From Nitrospirota bacterium (lineage in GTDB: Bacteria; Nitrospirota; Thermodesulfovibrionia; UBA6902; JAJYJJ01), in assembly GCA_021789595.1 (NCBI GenBank), contig JAJYJJ010000005.1, positions 85,658 to 149,657 on the forward strand: DNA of 64,000 nucleotides, given 5' to 3'. The notes below the pieces were generated by a model that was not told the origin of the DNA, did not search any database, and worked only from the letters and a program-made list of their open reading frames with translations. Below, one piece after another: positions 9,226-17,592 of this stretch (its first letter is position 1; every line of letters begins with the position of its first letter). A program made the translations under genes and the position numbers.

Positions 9226-10209
9226 TTATATCCTCATTGCCTCTCTTGCCATGGTCATGGTCACTGTAGCGGCCTTCCTGGCCTTTTTTATCCCTTCCTC
9301 CACTATGTCGCTTAAGACATCCGGATGCTGTAAAAGTTCATTCCTCTTTTCCCAGATGGGCTCCATTACCCCAAAGATATTCTTTATAAGAATCCTCTTG
9401 CATTCGATACAACCAATGCCAGCGGTCCTGCAGCCTGAGGCACAGAACTGCTGCTCCTCCTTTGACGAGAATATCTTATGCATGGTAAAGACAGGGCATA
9501 TCTCAGGCTCTCCAGGGTCTGTCTTTTTTACCCTTGCAGGGTCTGTCATCATTGTAAGAAGCTTTTGCTCTACATCCTTCGGCGGATCTGAAAGGTAGAT
9601 GGCATTTCCATAGCTCTTGCTCATCTTTCTCCCATCAATACCGGGGAGCTTTGGAAATTCTGTCAACATGGCCTCTGGCTCTGGAAAGATATTTCCATAG
9701 AGGAAATTAAATCTCCTTGCAATCTCCCTTGTAATCTCAAGATGCGGGATCTGGTCTATTCCAACAGGCACATATTGCGCCCTGTATATCAGTATATCAG
9801 CGGATTGAAGCACAGGATAACCAAGGAATCCGTATGTACCCAAGTCCCTGTCCTTAATCTCCTCCTGCTTTTCCTTGTATGTGGGAACCCTCTCAAGCCA
9901 TCCAAGCGGTGTTATCATGGAAAACAGCAGATGAAGTTCTGCATGTTCAAGAACCCTTGACTGGATGAATATGGTGCACTTCTGAGGGTCAATGCCTGCT
10001 GCAAGCCAGTTAATGAGGACATCCTTTACATTCTCCCTTATCAGGCTTGTATCTGTGTAAAGGGTTGTAAGGGAATGCCAGTCCGCAATAAAATAGTAGC
10101 AGTCATAATCCCGCTGAAGCCTTACCCAGTTTTGAAGTGCACCTACAAGATTGCCGAGGTGGAGCCTTCCGCTTGACTGCATGCCGCTTAATACCCTTTG
10201 TTTTGCCAT
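9226..10209 (-). CDS. trpS: tryptophanyl-tRNA synthetase
   Basis: A class I aminoacyl-tRNA synthetase that charges tRNA-Trp. The HIGH-type signature is SSGRLHLGNLVGAL (residues 12-25) and the KMSKS loop appears as GRKMSKSYGNAI near residue 192. The motif GIDQIPHLEITREIARRF that shapes the tryptophan pocket is intact. The 327-residue length is standard. It is the last gene of a leftward set (pycA, pycB, M50 protease, trpS), 8 nt from the protease gene. There is no visible T-box or trp leader upstream, so regulation is probably through the shared operon. Confidence 0.96.
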   Translation of the reverse strand: MAKQRVLSGMQSSGRLHLGNLVGALQNWVRLQRDYDCYYFIADWHSLTTLYTDTSLIRENVKDVLINWLAAGIDPQKCTIFIQSRVLEHAELHLLFSMITPLGWLERVPTYKEKQEEIKDRDLGTYGFLGYPVLQSADILIYRAQYVPVGIDQIPHLEITREIARRFNFLYGNIFPEPEAMLTEFPKLPGIDGRKMSKSYGNAIYLSDPPKDVEQKLLTMMTDPARVKKTDPGEPEICPVFTMHKIFSSKEEQQFCASGCRTAGIGCIECKRILIKNIFGVMEPIWEKRNELLQHPDVLSDIVEEGIKKARKAATVTMTMAREAMRI

Positions 10210-10217
10210 ATAAGAAC

Positions 10218-10889
10218 TCAGAATCTAATAACAGACAAGATGTCAAGGATTAATCTTGCTAAGGGCATCACAAAATAATCTGTCATGCCTGTTGCAATCA
10301 GTATCAGAAGGATTACCATGCCGTATGGTTCTATCTTGCTAAAGGCAATTGCCTGCCTATACGGAAGGATTCCTGTTAAAACCCTGCCTCCATCAAGCGG
10401 AGGGATCGGGATAAGGTTAAATGCGGCAAGGAATATATTCATCATAACACTCGCCTTTAACATGAGGATAATTGGTTTTAGCACCTTACCTGCTATCATA
10501 TGGGATGAGATATCCCCTGCAAATGGGAATATAAACCTCAGGATGAGCATGCTTATTGCGGCAAGGATGATATTTGTAACAGGCCCTGCTGCAGCGCTGA
10601 TTGCCATGTCCTTTCTGGGGTTTTTAAAGTTCAGGGGATTAATGGGCACGGGCTTTGCATATCCGAATGCAAACTGCCCGTCTGAAAGGACAAGCAAGAG
10701 AATTGGCATTATTATCGTCCCGAATATGTCAATATGGGCTATAGGATTCAGCGTAAGCCTGCCCATAAGTTTCGCTGTCTTATCACCAAGCATATAGGCC
10801 ACATATCCGTGTGAAAGCTCATGGAGGGTTATACTCACAAGGATTGGCAGAAGGTAGACGGAGACCCGTTGTATTATTGTGTCGTTCAA
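10218..10889 (-). CDS. M50 family site-2-protease-like membrane metalloprotease
   Basis: This is a 223-residue polytopic membrane protein of the rhomboid-unrelated M50 zinc protease family. The zinc motif HExxH appears as THELSHGYVAY around residue 23 in the first transmembrane helix. The third zinc ligand lies in the conserved NLIPIPPLDGGRVL segment near residue 165. Four to five hydrophobic helices are visible and there is no PDZ domain, so it is the short form, unlike RseP. Substrates are unknown; relatives cut anti-sigma or signal-peptide remnants inside the membrane. The start is TTG directly after the pycB stop, with AAAGG eight bases upstream. Confidence 0.88.
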   Translation of the reverse strand: MNDTIIQRVSVYLLPILVSITLHELSHGYVAYMLGDKTAKLMGRLTLNPIAHIDIFGTIIMPILLLVLSDGQFAFGYAKPVPINPLNFKNPRKDMAISAAAGPVTNIILAAISMLILRFIFPFAGDISSHMIAGKVLKPIILMLKASVMMNIFLAAFNLIPIPPLDGGRVLTGILPYRQAIAFSKIEPYGMVILLILIATGMTDYFVMPLARLILDILSVIRF

Positions 10890-12734
10890 TTATTTTACCT
10901 TTATCAGGGCCTCATCTGGATTTACCATGTCGCCCTCTGCAACATATATATCCTTTACAATACCGTCTATTGGCGTATGTATCTCGTTTTCCATCTTCAT
11001 CGCCTCAACGACCAAAACCGTATCCCCTGCCTTTACCTTATCACCCCTCTTGACCCTGAGTTTCACAACAGTGCCTGGCATCGGGCTTGTAACATCCCCT
11101 TCTTCCTGCGCCTTTGGCCTTGTGGACTGGCCAAGGGCCTTTACATCAATCTTCCCTTCTTCGCTCGGCAGCACCTCAGTGAGGGGCTCGACAAGCACCT
11201 CTACGAGCTGGTCGTCCACATAGAGGAAATACGGCCTCTTGCCCTCTGATTTGTGGCCCTTGCCTCCAACCTTTATGTGGTATGTCTCACCGTGCACATG
11301 AACCATAAACTCTGAAGGCGCAAGATGAGGGCCTGCCTCCTCTGTCTTTGGCGGTTCCGGTTTCTTTATCTCCTCAGGAGGAAGTCCCTTTTCCCTCAGC
11401 TCTGCAAACTCAAGGAATATCTTCGGGAATAAGGCATAGGATATGACATCCTCAATACTCTTTGCCTTGTCGCCAACCTCTTTTTTAGCCTTCTGCATCT
11501 CAGGCTCAATAAGGTCTGCAGGCCTCACCGTTACAGGCTCTTCATCGCCGAGCACCTTTTTCAGCACCTCTTTATTAACAGGTGCAGGCGGCTTTCCATA
11601 AAGTCCTTTAAGATATGCCTTGACCTCGCTTGTCACAACCTTATACCGCTCGCCGGTGACGATGTTCAATGTAGCCTGGGTTCCAACAATCTGGCTTGAC
11701 GGCGTGACAAGGGGGGGATAACCGAACTCTTCCCTCACCCTTGGAACCTCATTCATCACATCGGTCATCCTGTCAAGGGCATTCTGCTCCTTAAGCTGTG
11801 TGGCAAGGTTAGAGAGCATCCCTCCGGGAACCTGGTATATCAGGGCATTAGGGTCTATCCATGTATATTCGCTTTCATAGGCGTGGTATTTCCTGCGGAC
11901 ATTCCTGAAATAATCCGCAATCTCGCCAAGCAGTATAAAATCAAACTGAGGGTCGTACTCCGAGCCCCTCAGGATGTTTACAATCGTCTCAAGCGGCGGC
12001 TGGCTCGTCCCGGATGCCATGGAGGATATGGCCGTATCAATTATATCAATTCCTGCCTCTATGGCCTTGAGGGTTGTTGCAGTAGCCATGCCGCTTGTAT
12101 CATGGGTATGCAGGTGTATAGGCACGCCGATTGCTTTTTTAAGCCTGCTGACAAGGTCATAGGCATCAAGCGGCGAAAGCAGCCCTGCCATATCCTTTAT
12201 GCATATGGTGTCTGCACCCATGTCCTCAAGCCGCCTTGCCATATCGACAAAGACATTGTTGTTGTATATGGGGCCAAGCGTGTAACAGAAGGCAGTTTCA
12301 ACCTTTCCGCCGTGTTTCAGGGTGGCCTTGACCGCCGTCTTTATATTTCTGAAATCATTGAGGGCATCAAATATCCTCATTATATTTATGCCGTTTTCTA
12401 TAGCCTTCTCAACAAAGGACTCTACAACATCATCTGCATAATGCCTGTAGCCGACAATATTCTGTCCTCTCAGAAGCATCTGAAATGGGGTCTTTGGCAT
12501 GACCTCCTTGAGCTTCCTCAACCTCTCCCATGGGTCTTCCCTTAAAAATCTAAGGCATGTATCAAAGGTTGCTCCGCCCCATATCTCCACAGACCAGTAG
12601 CCAACAGAGTCAACCTTCTCTGCAATAGGCAGCAGGTCATCAAGACGCATCCTCGTTGCAAGCAAGGACTGATGGGCATCCCTGAATGTGGTATCCATTA
12701 CCTTGATCTTCTTATTATTCTGTCTCTTTGGCAT
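10890..12734 (-). CDS. pycB: pyruvate carboxylase subunit B (carboxyltransferase plus biotin carrier)
   Basis: The protein transfers CO2 from carboxybiotin to pyruvate, giving oxaloacetate. Residues about 1-290 are the carboxyltransferase TIM barrel: VMDTTFRDAHQSLLATRM, the LLRGQN motif, metal-binding HLHTHDTSGMA. A conserved PYC_OADA domain follows. After a proline- and acid-rich linker, the C-terminal biotinyl domain contains the biotin-accepting lysine in VEAMKMENEIH. The family also contains oxaloacetate decarboxylase alpha. The adjacent biotin carboxylase subunit upstream (pycA), and the absence of membrane beta and gamma decarboxylase genes, favour two-subunit pyruvate carboxylase, an anaplerotic enzyme. 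Length is 614 residues. Confidence 0.92.
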   Translation of the reverse strand: MPKRQNNKKIKVMDTTFRDAHQSLLATRMRLDDLLPIAEKVDSVGYWSVEIWGGATFDTCLRFLREDPWERLRKLKEVMPKTPFQMLLRGQNIVGYRHYADDVVESFVEKAIENGINIMRIFDALNDFRNIKTAVKATLKHGGKVETAFCYTLGPIYNNNVFVDMARRLEDMGADTICIKDMAGLLSPLDAYDLVSRLKKAIGVPIHLHTHDTSGMATATTLKAIEAGIDIIDTAISSMASGTSQPPLETIVNILRGSEYDPQFDFILLGEIADYFRNVRRKYHAYESEYTWIDPNALIYQVPGGMLSNLATQLKEQNALDRMTDVMNEVPRVREEFGYPPLVTPSSQIVGTQATLNIVTGERYKVVTSEVKAYLKGLYGKPPAPVNKEVLKKVLGDEEPVTVRPADLIEPEMQKAKKEVGDKAKSIEDVISYALFPKIFLEFAELREKGLPPEEIKKPEPPKTEEAGPHLAPSEFMVHVHGETYHIKVGGKGHKSEGKRPYFLYVDDQLVEVLVEPLTEVLPSEEGKIDVKALGQSTRPKAQEEGDVTSPMPGTVVKLRVKRGDKVKAGDTVLVVEAMKMENEIHTPIDGIVKDIYVAEGDMVNPDEALIKVK

Positions 12735-12789
12735 CTCTATCTCTCCAGTCGGTTTTCAGGCTATATCTAATCCTTATATAAATTATAAA

Positions 12790-14205
12790 TCATGTCCTTG
12801 AATGCGCTGCAATAGCAGCAGAGATCGCAAGCACAAGGTCTGCGGGGTCTCTTTCACATATATAACTCAATTGTTCAAGCCGTTCATCTATATAGCTCGT
12901 TGAGAATTCTCCTTTTATGAACTTTTCATCCTCCATCACCTTTTTATAGAAAGGTATAGTCGTCTTAACTCCTCTGATCACATACTCACTGAGACATCTA
13001 TGCATTCTTTTGACAGCCTCCTGCCATGTCCTTCCCTTTACAGTGAGCTTTGCAAGCAGGGAATCATAGTAAGGCGGTATAGTATAACCCCTATAGACAT
13101 TGCCGTCGATCCTGACGCCAGGGCCGCCAGGGGAATAATAGCCTGTAACCCTGCCTGTCACAGGAAGAAAACTATTCATAGGGTCTTCTGCATTTATCCT
13201 GCATTCAATAGCATAGCCATTTATCTTTACATCATCCTGCCTGATCTCAAGGGGTTCGCCTGCTGCAATCCTTATCATGGTCTGCACAATGTCTATACCT
13301 GTGACCTCTTCCGTGATTGTGTGCTCCACCTGTATCCTTGTGTTCATCTCAATAAAGTAGAAGTTCTTTTGCCTGTCAACAAGAAATTCAATAGTCCCAA
13401 CATTGTCATAGTTGACTGCCTTTGAAATCCTTATTGCAGCCTCACCCATCCTGTTCCTTGTCTCTTCATCAAGCAGAAGAGAAGGGGCTATCTCTATCAG
13501 CTTCTGGTGTCTCCTCTGTATGGAGCAATCCCTCTCGCCCAGGTGTATAACATTGCCATACCTGTCAGCAACGATCTGGAACTCGATATGATGCGGCTCT
13601 TCGATGTATTTCTCGAGGAATATGCTGTCATCCCCAAATGCCTTTTTTGCCTCTGACATTGCAATAGGTAAAAGTCTCCTCAGGTCTTTCTCATCTCTGC
13701 ATATCCTCAATCCCCTGCCGCCTCCGCCAGCAGAGGCCTTAAGCATCACAGGGTAGCCTATATCCTTTGCAGCCCCGGCTGCACTATCAACAGATGGGAT
13801 GGAATCTGTTCCAGGGACAATCGGCACCCCAACCTCCTTTGCTATCTTCCTTGCCCTTATCTTATCACCCATAGCCATTATCGCATTGGAATTAGGCCCT
13901 ATGAATGTAATCCCTGCATCCTCGCATGCCTTTGCAAAATCGGCATTTTCTGCAAGAAACCCATATCCAGGATGGATTGCATCTGCGCCCCTTTGCTTTG
14001 CAAGGTCTATGATCCTGTATATATTGAGATAACCTGCAAGGGGGCCAGGGCCGACAAGACAGGCCTCGTCTGCCTTTTTTACATATAAGGTTGTTGCATC
14101 GGCCTCTGAGTGGATAGCAACCGTTGTAAGGCCAAGCTCCTTACATGCCCTTATTATCCTCAGGGCAATCTCTCCCCTGTTTGCAATCAAAATCTTATTG
14201 ACCAT
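12790..14205 (-). CDS. pycA: pyruvate carboxylase subunit A (biotin carboxylase)
   Basis: This subunit carboxylates the biotin carried by PycB using bicarbonate and ATP. It starts VNKILIANRGEIALRIIRAC, continues with HPGYGFLAENADFA, the glycine-rich ATP loop KASAGGGGRGLR, ERDCSIQRRHQKLIE, and the catalytic segment EMNTRIQVEHTITEEVTGID. There is no biotin domain in it. A TTG 14 codons upstream extends the frame, but the ATG at 14205 coincides with the universal family N-terminus. It could also serve acetyl-CoA carboxylase as AccC, since the subunits are very alike. The pycB gene 55 nt downstream supports pyruvate carboxylase. Confidence 0.92.
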   Translation of the reverse strand: MVNKILIANRGEIALRIIRACKELGLTTVAIHSEADATTLYVKKADEACLVGPGPLAGYLNIYRIIDLAKQRGADAIHPGYGFLAENADFAKACEDAGITFIGPNSNAIMAMGDKIRARKIAKEVGVPIVPGTDSIPSVDSAAGAAKDIGYPVMLKASAGGGGRGLRICRDEKDLRRLLPIAMSEAKKAFGDDSIFLEKYIEEPHHIEFQIVADRYGNVIHLGERDCSIQRRHQKLIEIAPSLLLDEETRNRMGEAAIRISKAVNYDNVGTIEFLVDRQKNFYFIEMNTRIQVEHTITEEVTGIDIVQTMIRIAAGEPLEIRQDDVKINGYAIECRINAEDPMNSFLPVTGRVTGYYSPGGPGVRIDGNVYRGYTIPPYYDSLLAKLTVKGRTWQEAVKRMHRCLSEYVIRGVKTTIPFYKKVMEDEKFIKGEFSTSYIDERLEQLSYICERDPADLVLAISAAIAAHSRT

Positions 14206-14375
14206 AGAAGAAAATAATAAGTTTTTACCGTGTCCTTTGTCAAGCAACAGCGTTGTAAGTCTGCAAAAGGGTTATCAAGGTTGTGCATCAAGGATTAGAA
14301 AACCTGCCTCTTGCAAGGCCTTCTGACTGTTTCAGACCTTAGGTCTTCAATGTCTGTTATATGTTATTATAAAAG

Positions 14376-14993
14376 ATGTTTGAGGCGATCATAAAGGCCC
14401 TCGGTCTGTTTGCAATAGGTATTATCTCAAGGCTTGGATACTGGGGCATCATTGCAGGCATGGCCATAGAAAGCGCCTGCATACCCCTTCCAAGCGAGGT
14501 AATAATGCCGTTTTCTGGGTACCTTGTTTTCAAGAACCGTCTTGACCTCTGGTATGTGAGTCTTAGCGGCGCACTGGGCTGTGTTATCGGCTCAGTTATC
14601 GCCTATATTGCTGGCGCATACGGAGGAAGGCCATTTCTTGAGAGATACGGCAGGTATGTGCTTATCAGCCACAGGGATATTGCAACAGCAGACAGATGGT
14701 TTGAAAAATATGGCGACAGGGCCATCTTCATGAGCCGGCTCATGCCTGTAATAAGGACATTTATCTCGCTTCCAGCAGGGATTGCGAGGATGAACTTTCT
14801 CAGGTTTGTCCTTTACACCTTTCTTGGTTCCCTGCCGTGGTGCTTTGCGCTTACATTCATAGGACTAAAACTTGGGAAAAACTGGGATACGCTCGGCAGG
14901 TATTTCCATAGATTAGACATGATCATCGTCATCGGGCTTATAGCAATAATTATGTATTTCATATGGAGGCATTGGCCTGGGAAAAGGAGATAG
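14376..14993 (+). CDS. DedA family membrane protein
   Basis: A 205-residue inner-membrane protein of the DedA (SNARE-associated/VTT) family, whose members are thought to flip or transport lipid carriers such as undecaprenyl phosphate or phosphatidylethanolamine. The signature E...P.P.E region appears as AIESACIPLPSEVIMPFSG near residue 30. The VTT-domain GxxxG-rich stretch AGAYGGRPFLERYGRY follows, then FMSRLMPVIRTFISLPAGIARM with its conserved arginine. There are about five hydrophobic helices and a short basic C-terminus (RRHWPGKRR-like). It overlaps or abuts the following methyltransferase gene, suggesting co-transcription. The exact substrate cannot be told from sequence. Confidence 0.88.
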   Translation: MFEAIIKALGLFAIGIISRLGYWGIIAGMAIESACIPLPSEVIMPFSGYLVFKNRLDLWYVSLSGALGCVIGSVIAYIAGAYGGRPFLERYGRYVLISHRDIATADRWFEKYGDRAIFMSRLMPVIRTFISLPAGIARMNFLRFVLYTFLGSLPWCFALTFIGLKLGKNWDTLGRYFHRLDMIIVIGLIAIIMYFIWRHWPGKRR

Positions 14994-15001
14994 ACAGGCA
15001 G

Positions 15002-15721
15002 ATGGAAACAAAAGAGTTCACCACCGACACCATAAGGGACATAAGGATATTGCAGAGTAAAAGAGGTTATCGCTTCTCTGTTGATGCACTCTTGCTCTAT
15101 CATTTTGTAGATCTGCCGCGATGTAGAAGGATAGCGGACATTGGCGCAGGCTCGGGGATCATATCCATTCTTCTTGCAAAGAAATACCCTGATGCAAAGC
15201 TCTCAGCCATAGAGATCCAAAAAGTGCTCTATGAGCTTGCCCTGAGGAATATCCACGAAAACGGGCTGCAAAAACAGATAGAGGTCTTACAGAGGGATAT
15301 TAAGGCATACAGGAAGATATTTAAACCAGGGACATTTGACCTTGCTGTATCCAACCCGCCATTCAGAAGGCCGCTGAGCGGCCTTGTAAGCCCAGAGGCA
15401 GAAAGGGCAATTGCAAGGCATGAGATAAAGATAACCCTGTCAGATCTGATAAAGGCCGCATCCTACCTACTAAAGGTAAGGGGCCGTTTTGACATCATCT
15501 ATCACCCATCAAGGCTAACCGAGCTGATAACGACAATGAAAAGGCATGACCTTGAGCCAAAGAGGCTGAGGTCTGTCCATTCAAAGCCTGGTGATGAGGC
15601 AAAGATGATACTCCTTGAGGCAGTTAAATCAGGAAGGACTGAACTAAGGGTTGAGCAGCCTCTATACATCTATAACGAGGACGGCAGCTATTCTCCTGAG
15701 ATGGTGGAAATCTATGGATAA
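15002..15721 (+). CDS. class I SAM-dependent methyltransferase, TrmN6-like
   Basis: The protein has a Rossmann SAM-binding domain with motif I ADIGAGSGIISILLAKK, an acidic motif II (SAIEIQ) and the NPPF motif (LAVSNPPFRR) typical of N6-adenine methyltransferases. The closest recognisable group is TrmN6/YfiC, which methylates A37 of tRNA-Val. The TrmN6-like N-terminal block FSVDALLLYHFV is present. A start at 14963 inside the dedA end is also possible. I prefer ATG 15002, because AAGGAG lies about 12 nt upstream and the conserved region begins soon after. Substrate assignment is inference; the chemistry is well supported. Confidence 0.83.
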   Translation: METKEFTTDTIRDIRILQSKRGYRFSVDALLLYHFVDLPRCRRIADIGAGSGIISILLAKKYPDAKLSAIEIQKVLYELALRNIHENGLQKQIEVLQRDIKAYRKIFKPGTFDLAVSNPPFRRPLSGLVSPEAERAIARHEIKITLSDLIKAASYLLKVRGRFDIIYHPSRLTELITTMKRHDLEPKRLRSVHSKPGDEAKMILLEAVKSGRTELRVEQPLYIYNEDGSYSPEMVEIYG

Positions 15722-15735
15722 GCAGGAATAGATCT

Positions 15736-16203
15736 CTATTCGGTATTGCATGGTGGGATGGTCTCCTTCAGTCTTTTTAGCCTTGAAGGTGTAAATTCAG
15801 CCTTGAGTTTGAATCCAGGATCGGCATATCCATCCCTTTTCTTTATCAAGAGCCATTCCTTTTTCTTTCCGTGCATCCGTGTCAGAACAAAGCCGCCCTT
15901 GAGTTTTTTCCCGTGGAGTATGAACTCTATCTTTCCCTGATTCAGATCCCCGGAGATAGGTTCATAGCCTCCAGTATCCCAGATAATCACAGGCCCTGCG
16001 CCGTAATAGCCTTTTGGTATTATTCCCTCAAAGGTGCCATATCCCAGCGGATGGTCATCAACAATTACTGCAAGCCTCTTTTCTGAGGGGTTCATCGAAG
16101 GCCCCTTTGGTACTGCCCAGGATTTCAATACCCCATCAATCTCAAGCCTGAAATCGAAATGGAGGTTTGTTGCATGATGCTCATGGACAACAAATACTGG
16201 CAT
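15736..16203 (-). CDS. stand-alone LigD-type 3'-phosphoesterase domain protein
   Basis: At 155 residues this is just the 3'-phosphoesterase (PE) domain found at the N-terminus of bacterial NHEJ ligase LigD. PE removes 3'-terminal ribonucleotides and phosphates from broken DNA ends in a metal-dependent manner. The family core HEHHATNLHFDFRLEIDG at residues 7-24 holds the conserved His, Asp and Arg residues. KSWAVPKGPS, the DHPLGYGTFEG block, GYYGAGPVIIWD and the C-terminal WLLIKKRD follow. No ligase or polymerase domain is attached and no ku gene is nearby. It is downstream of rapZ in the leftward lpt-rpoN cluster, 14 nt away, so it is probably expressed with it. Stand-alone PE proteins are known from archaea and bacteria. 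Confidence 0.9.
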   Translation of the reverse strand: MPVFVVHEHHATNLHFDFRLEIDGVLKSWAVPKGPSMNPSEKRLAVIVDDHPLGYGTFEGIIPKGYYGAGPVIIWDTGGYEPISGDLNQGKIEFILHGKKLKGGFVLTRMHGKKKEWLLIKKRDGYADPGFKLKAEFTPSRLKRLKETIPPCNTE

Positions 16204-16217
16204 ATCACCTCAATTTT

Positions 16218-17057
16218 TCAAAGCTCCCTGCACACCATATTTACCTTGTAACCGCGCTTTTGAAGAAATTTAAAGACCTCCTCGGCAATAACAGGCGAGC
16301 GGTGTTTGCCGCCTGTGCAGCCGATTGCAATGGTAAGATATGTCCTGCCCTCCCGCTGGTAAAGTGGAATGAGAAATCTCAAAAATGAGAAGAGCCTTGT
16401 AAGAAAGTCCTTTGTCTCCTTCTTGGCAAGGACGAATCTACTGACCTTTGCATCTCTGCCATTAAGTTGTTTCAGTCCTTCAATGAAATTCGGGTTTGGC
16501 AGAAACCTTACATCAAAGACAAGGTCTGCATCGTGGGGAAGCCCGTATTTATAGCCAAAGCAGATAACCGTGATAGACAGCTCTTCTCCAACTGTCTTTT
16601 CTTCATAGCCCTCAAGGATATATGCCCTCAACTGGTGGGGCGTAAGGGAGGATGTATCCACAATCCTGTCTGCCGCCTCCCTTAAGCCTGACAGCATCAG
16701 TCGTTCCTTCTTTATGGCCTGAGCAAGGTCCATATTACCCAGCGGATGCGGCCTCCTTGTCTCCTTGTACCTGCGCATGAGGATTGCATCCTCTGCCTCA
16801 AGAAAGATGACCTCAACCGTATACTGCTGCTTTAACCTCCTTTGAACCTGCTCAAAGTTTGTAAGGAAGTCCCTTTCCCTTATGTCTATTCCAAGGGCAA
16901 TCTTGGTAATATCGCCTGAGCGGCTGCATACATCCACAAATGTCCCGATAAGGGATGTGGGAAGGTTATCAACACAGAAAAAACCAATGTCCTCAAACGC
17001 CTTGAGTGCAACACTTTTGCCTGCACCAGAAAGCCCGGTGACTATTACAATAAGCAT
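16218..17057 (-). CDS. rapZ: RNase adapter RapZ / nucleotide-binding P-loop protein
   Basis: RapZ-family proteins bind nucleotides and, in enterobacteria, hand small RNAs to RNase E to control glucosamine-6-phosphate synthase; elsewhere the family (YvcJ) has less defined roles. Walker A is GLSGAGKSVALKAFEDIGF at residues 8-26, followed by CVDNLP. The C-terminal domain has RFLPNPNF, the metabolite-binding-like IGCTGGKHRSPVIAE and a terminal REL. At 279 residues it is of normal size. It lies in the classic lptB-rpoN-hpf-rapZ arrangement. Whether it acts on GlmS here is unknown. Confidence 0.93.
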   Translation of the reverse strand: MLIVIVTGLSGAGKSVALKAFEDIGFFCVDNLPTSLIGTFVDVCSRSGDITKIALGIDIRERDFLTNFEQVQRRLKQQYTVEVIFLEAEDAILMRRYKETRRPHPLGNMDLAQAIKKERLMLSGLREAADRIVDTSSLTPHQLRAYILEGYEEKTVGEELSITVICFGYKYGLPHDADLVFDVRFLPNPNFIEGLKQLNGRDAKVSRFVLAKKETKDFLTRLFSFLRFLIPLYQREGRTYLTIAIGCTGGKHRSPVIAEEVFKFLQKRGYKVNMVCREL

Positions 17058-17064
17058 TGAAGAT

Positions 17065-17592
17065 CTATGACGCTCCCCCCCGTGGTTCTATGAGCCCTAT
17101 ATTGCCGTCATCCCTTTTATAGACGACATTTATATCTCCTGAGGATGAGTTGGTAAAGACAAAGAACGCCTTGGAAAGCAAATCCATCTGCATTGCAGCC
17201 TCTTCTGGAGTCATGGGCTTCATCTCAAAACTCTTCCTCTTTATTATCTCAGGCTGCCGCTCTTCTTCTTTTGATTCAACCTGGAATGTCTTTCCCTCTC
17301 CTTTTCTGTGAGATACGAGTTTTTCCTTGTATTTCTTAACCTGTTTCTCCAGCTTCTCTACAACATTATCAATGGATGAATACATCTCACCCGTAGTCCC
17401 CTCGGCCTGTATAAGGACACCGTTAACCTTAAGAAGCACCTCGGCCTTGTGCCGGTATTTCTCAACGCTGAGGGTAACCATGGCCTCCGAGATATTACTC
17501 AGGTATTTTTCAAACTTCCTTACCTTCTCCTCTGCGTAATTCTTAAGATTCTCCGTGACATCCATGTGCCGTCCTGTTACGATCACATTCAT
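17065..17592 (-). CDS. hpf: long-form ribosome hibernation promoting factor
   Basis: HPF binds the 30S decoding region and drives 70S dimers in stationary phase. The N-terminal S30AE domain (MNVIVTGRHMDVTENLKNYA, then VTLSVEKYRHKAEVLLKVNG) covers residues 1-100. A charged linker leads to the C-terminal dimerisation domain KSFEMKPMTPEEAAMQM...FFVFTNSSSGDINVVYKRDDG. The two-domain, 175-residue form is the long HPF that forms 100S particles on its own. Its start overlaps the rpoN stop by 4 nt. The rpoN-hpf pairing is widespread. Confidence 0.95.
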   Translation of the reverse strand: MNVIVTGRHMDVTENLKNYAEEKVRKFEKYLSNISEAMVTLSVEKYRHKAEVLLKVNGVLIQAEGTTGEMYSSIDNVVEKLEKQVKKYKEKLVSHRKGEGKTFQVESKEEERQPEIIKRKSFEMKPMTPEEAAMQMDLLSKAFFVFTNSSSGDINVVYKRDDGNIGLIEPRGGAS

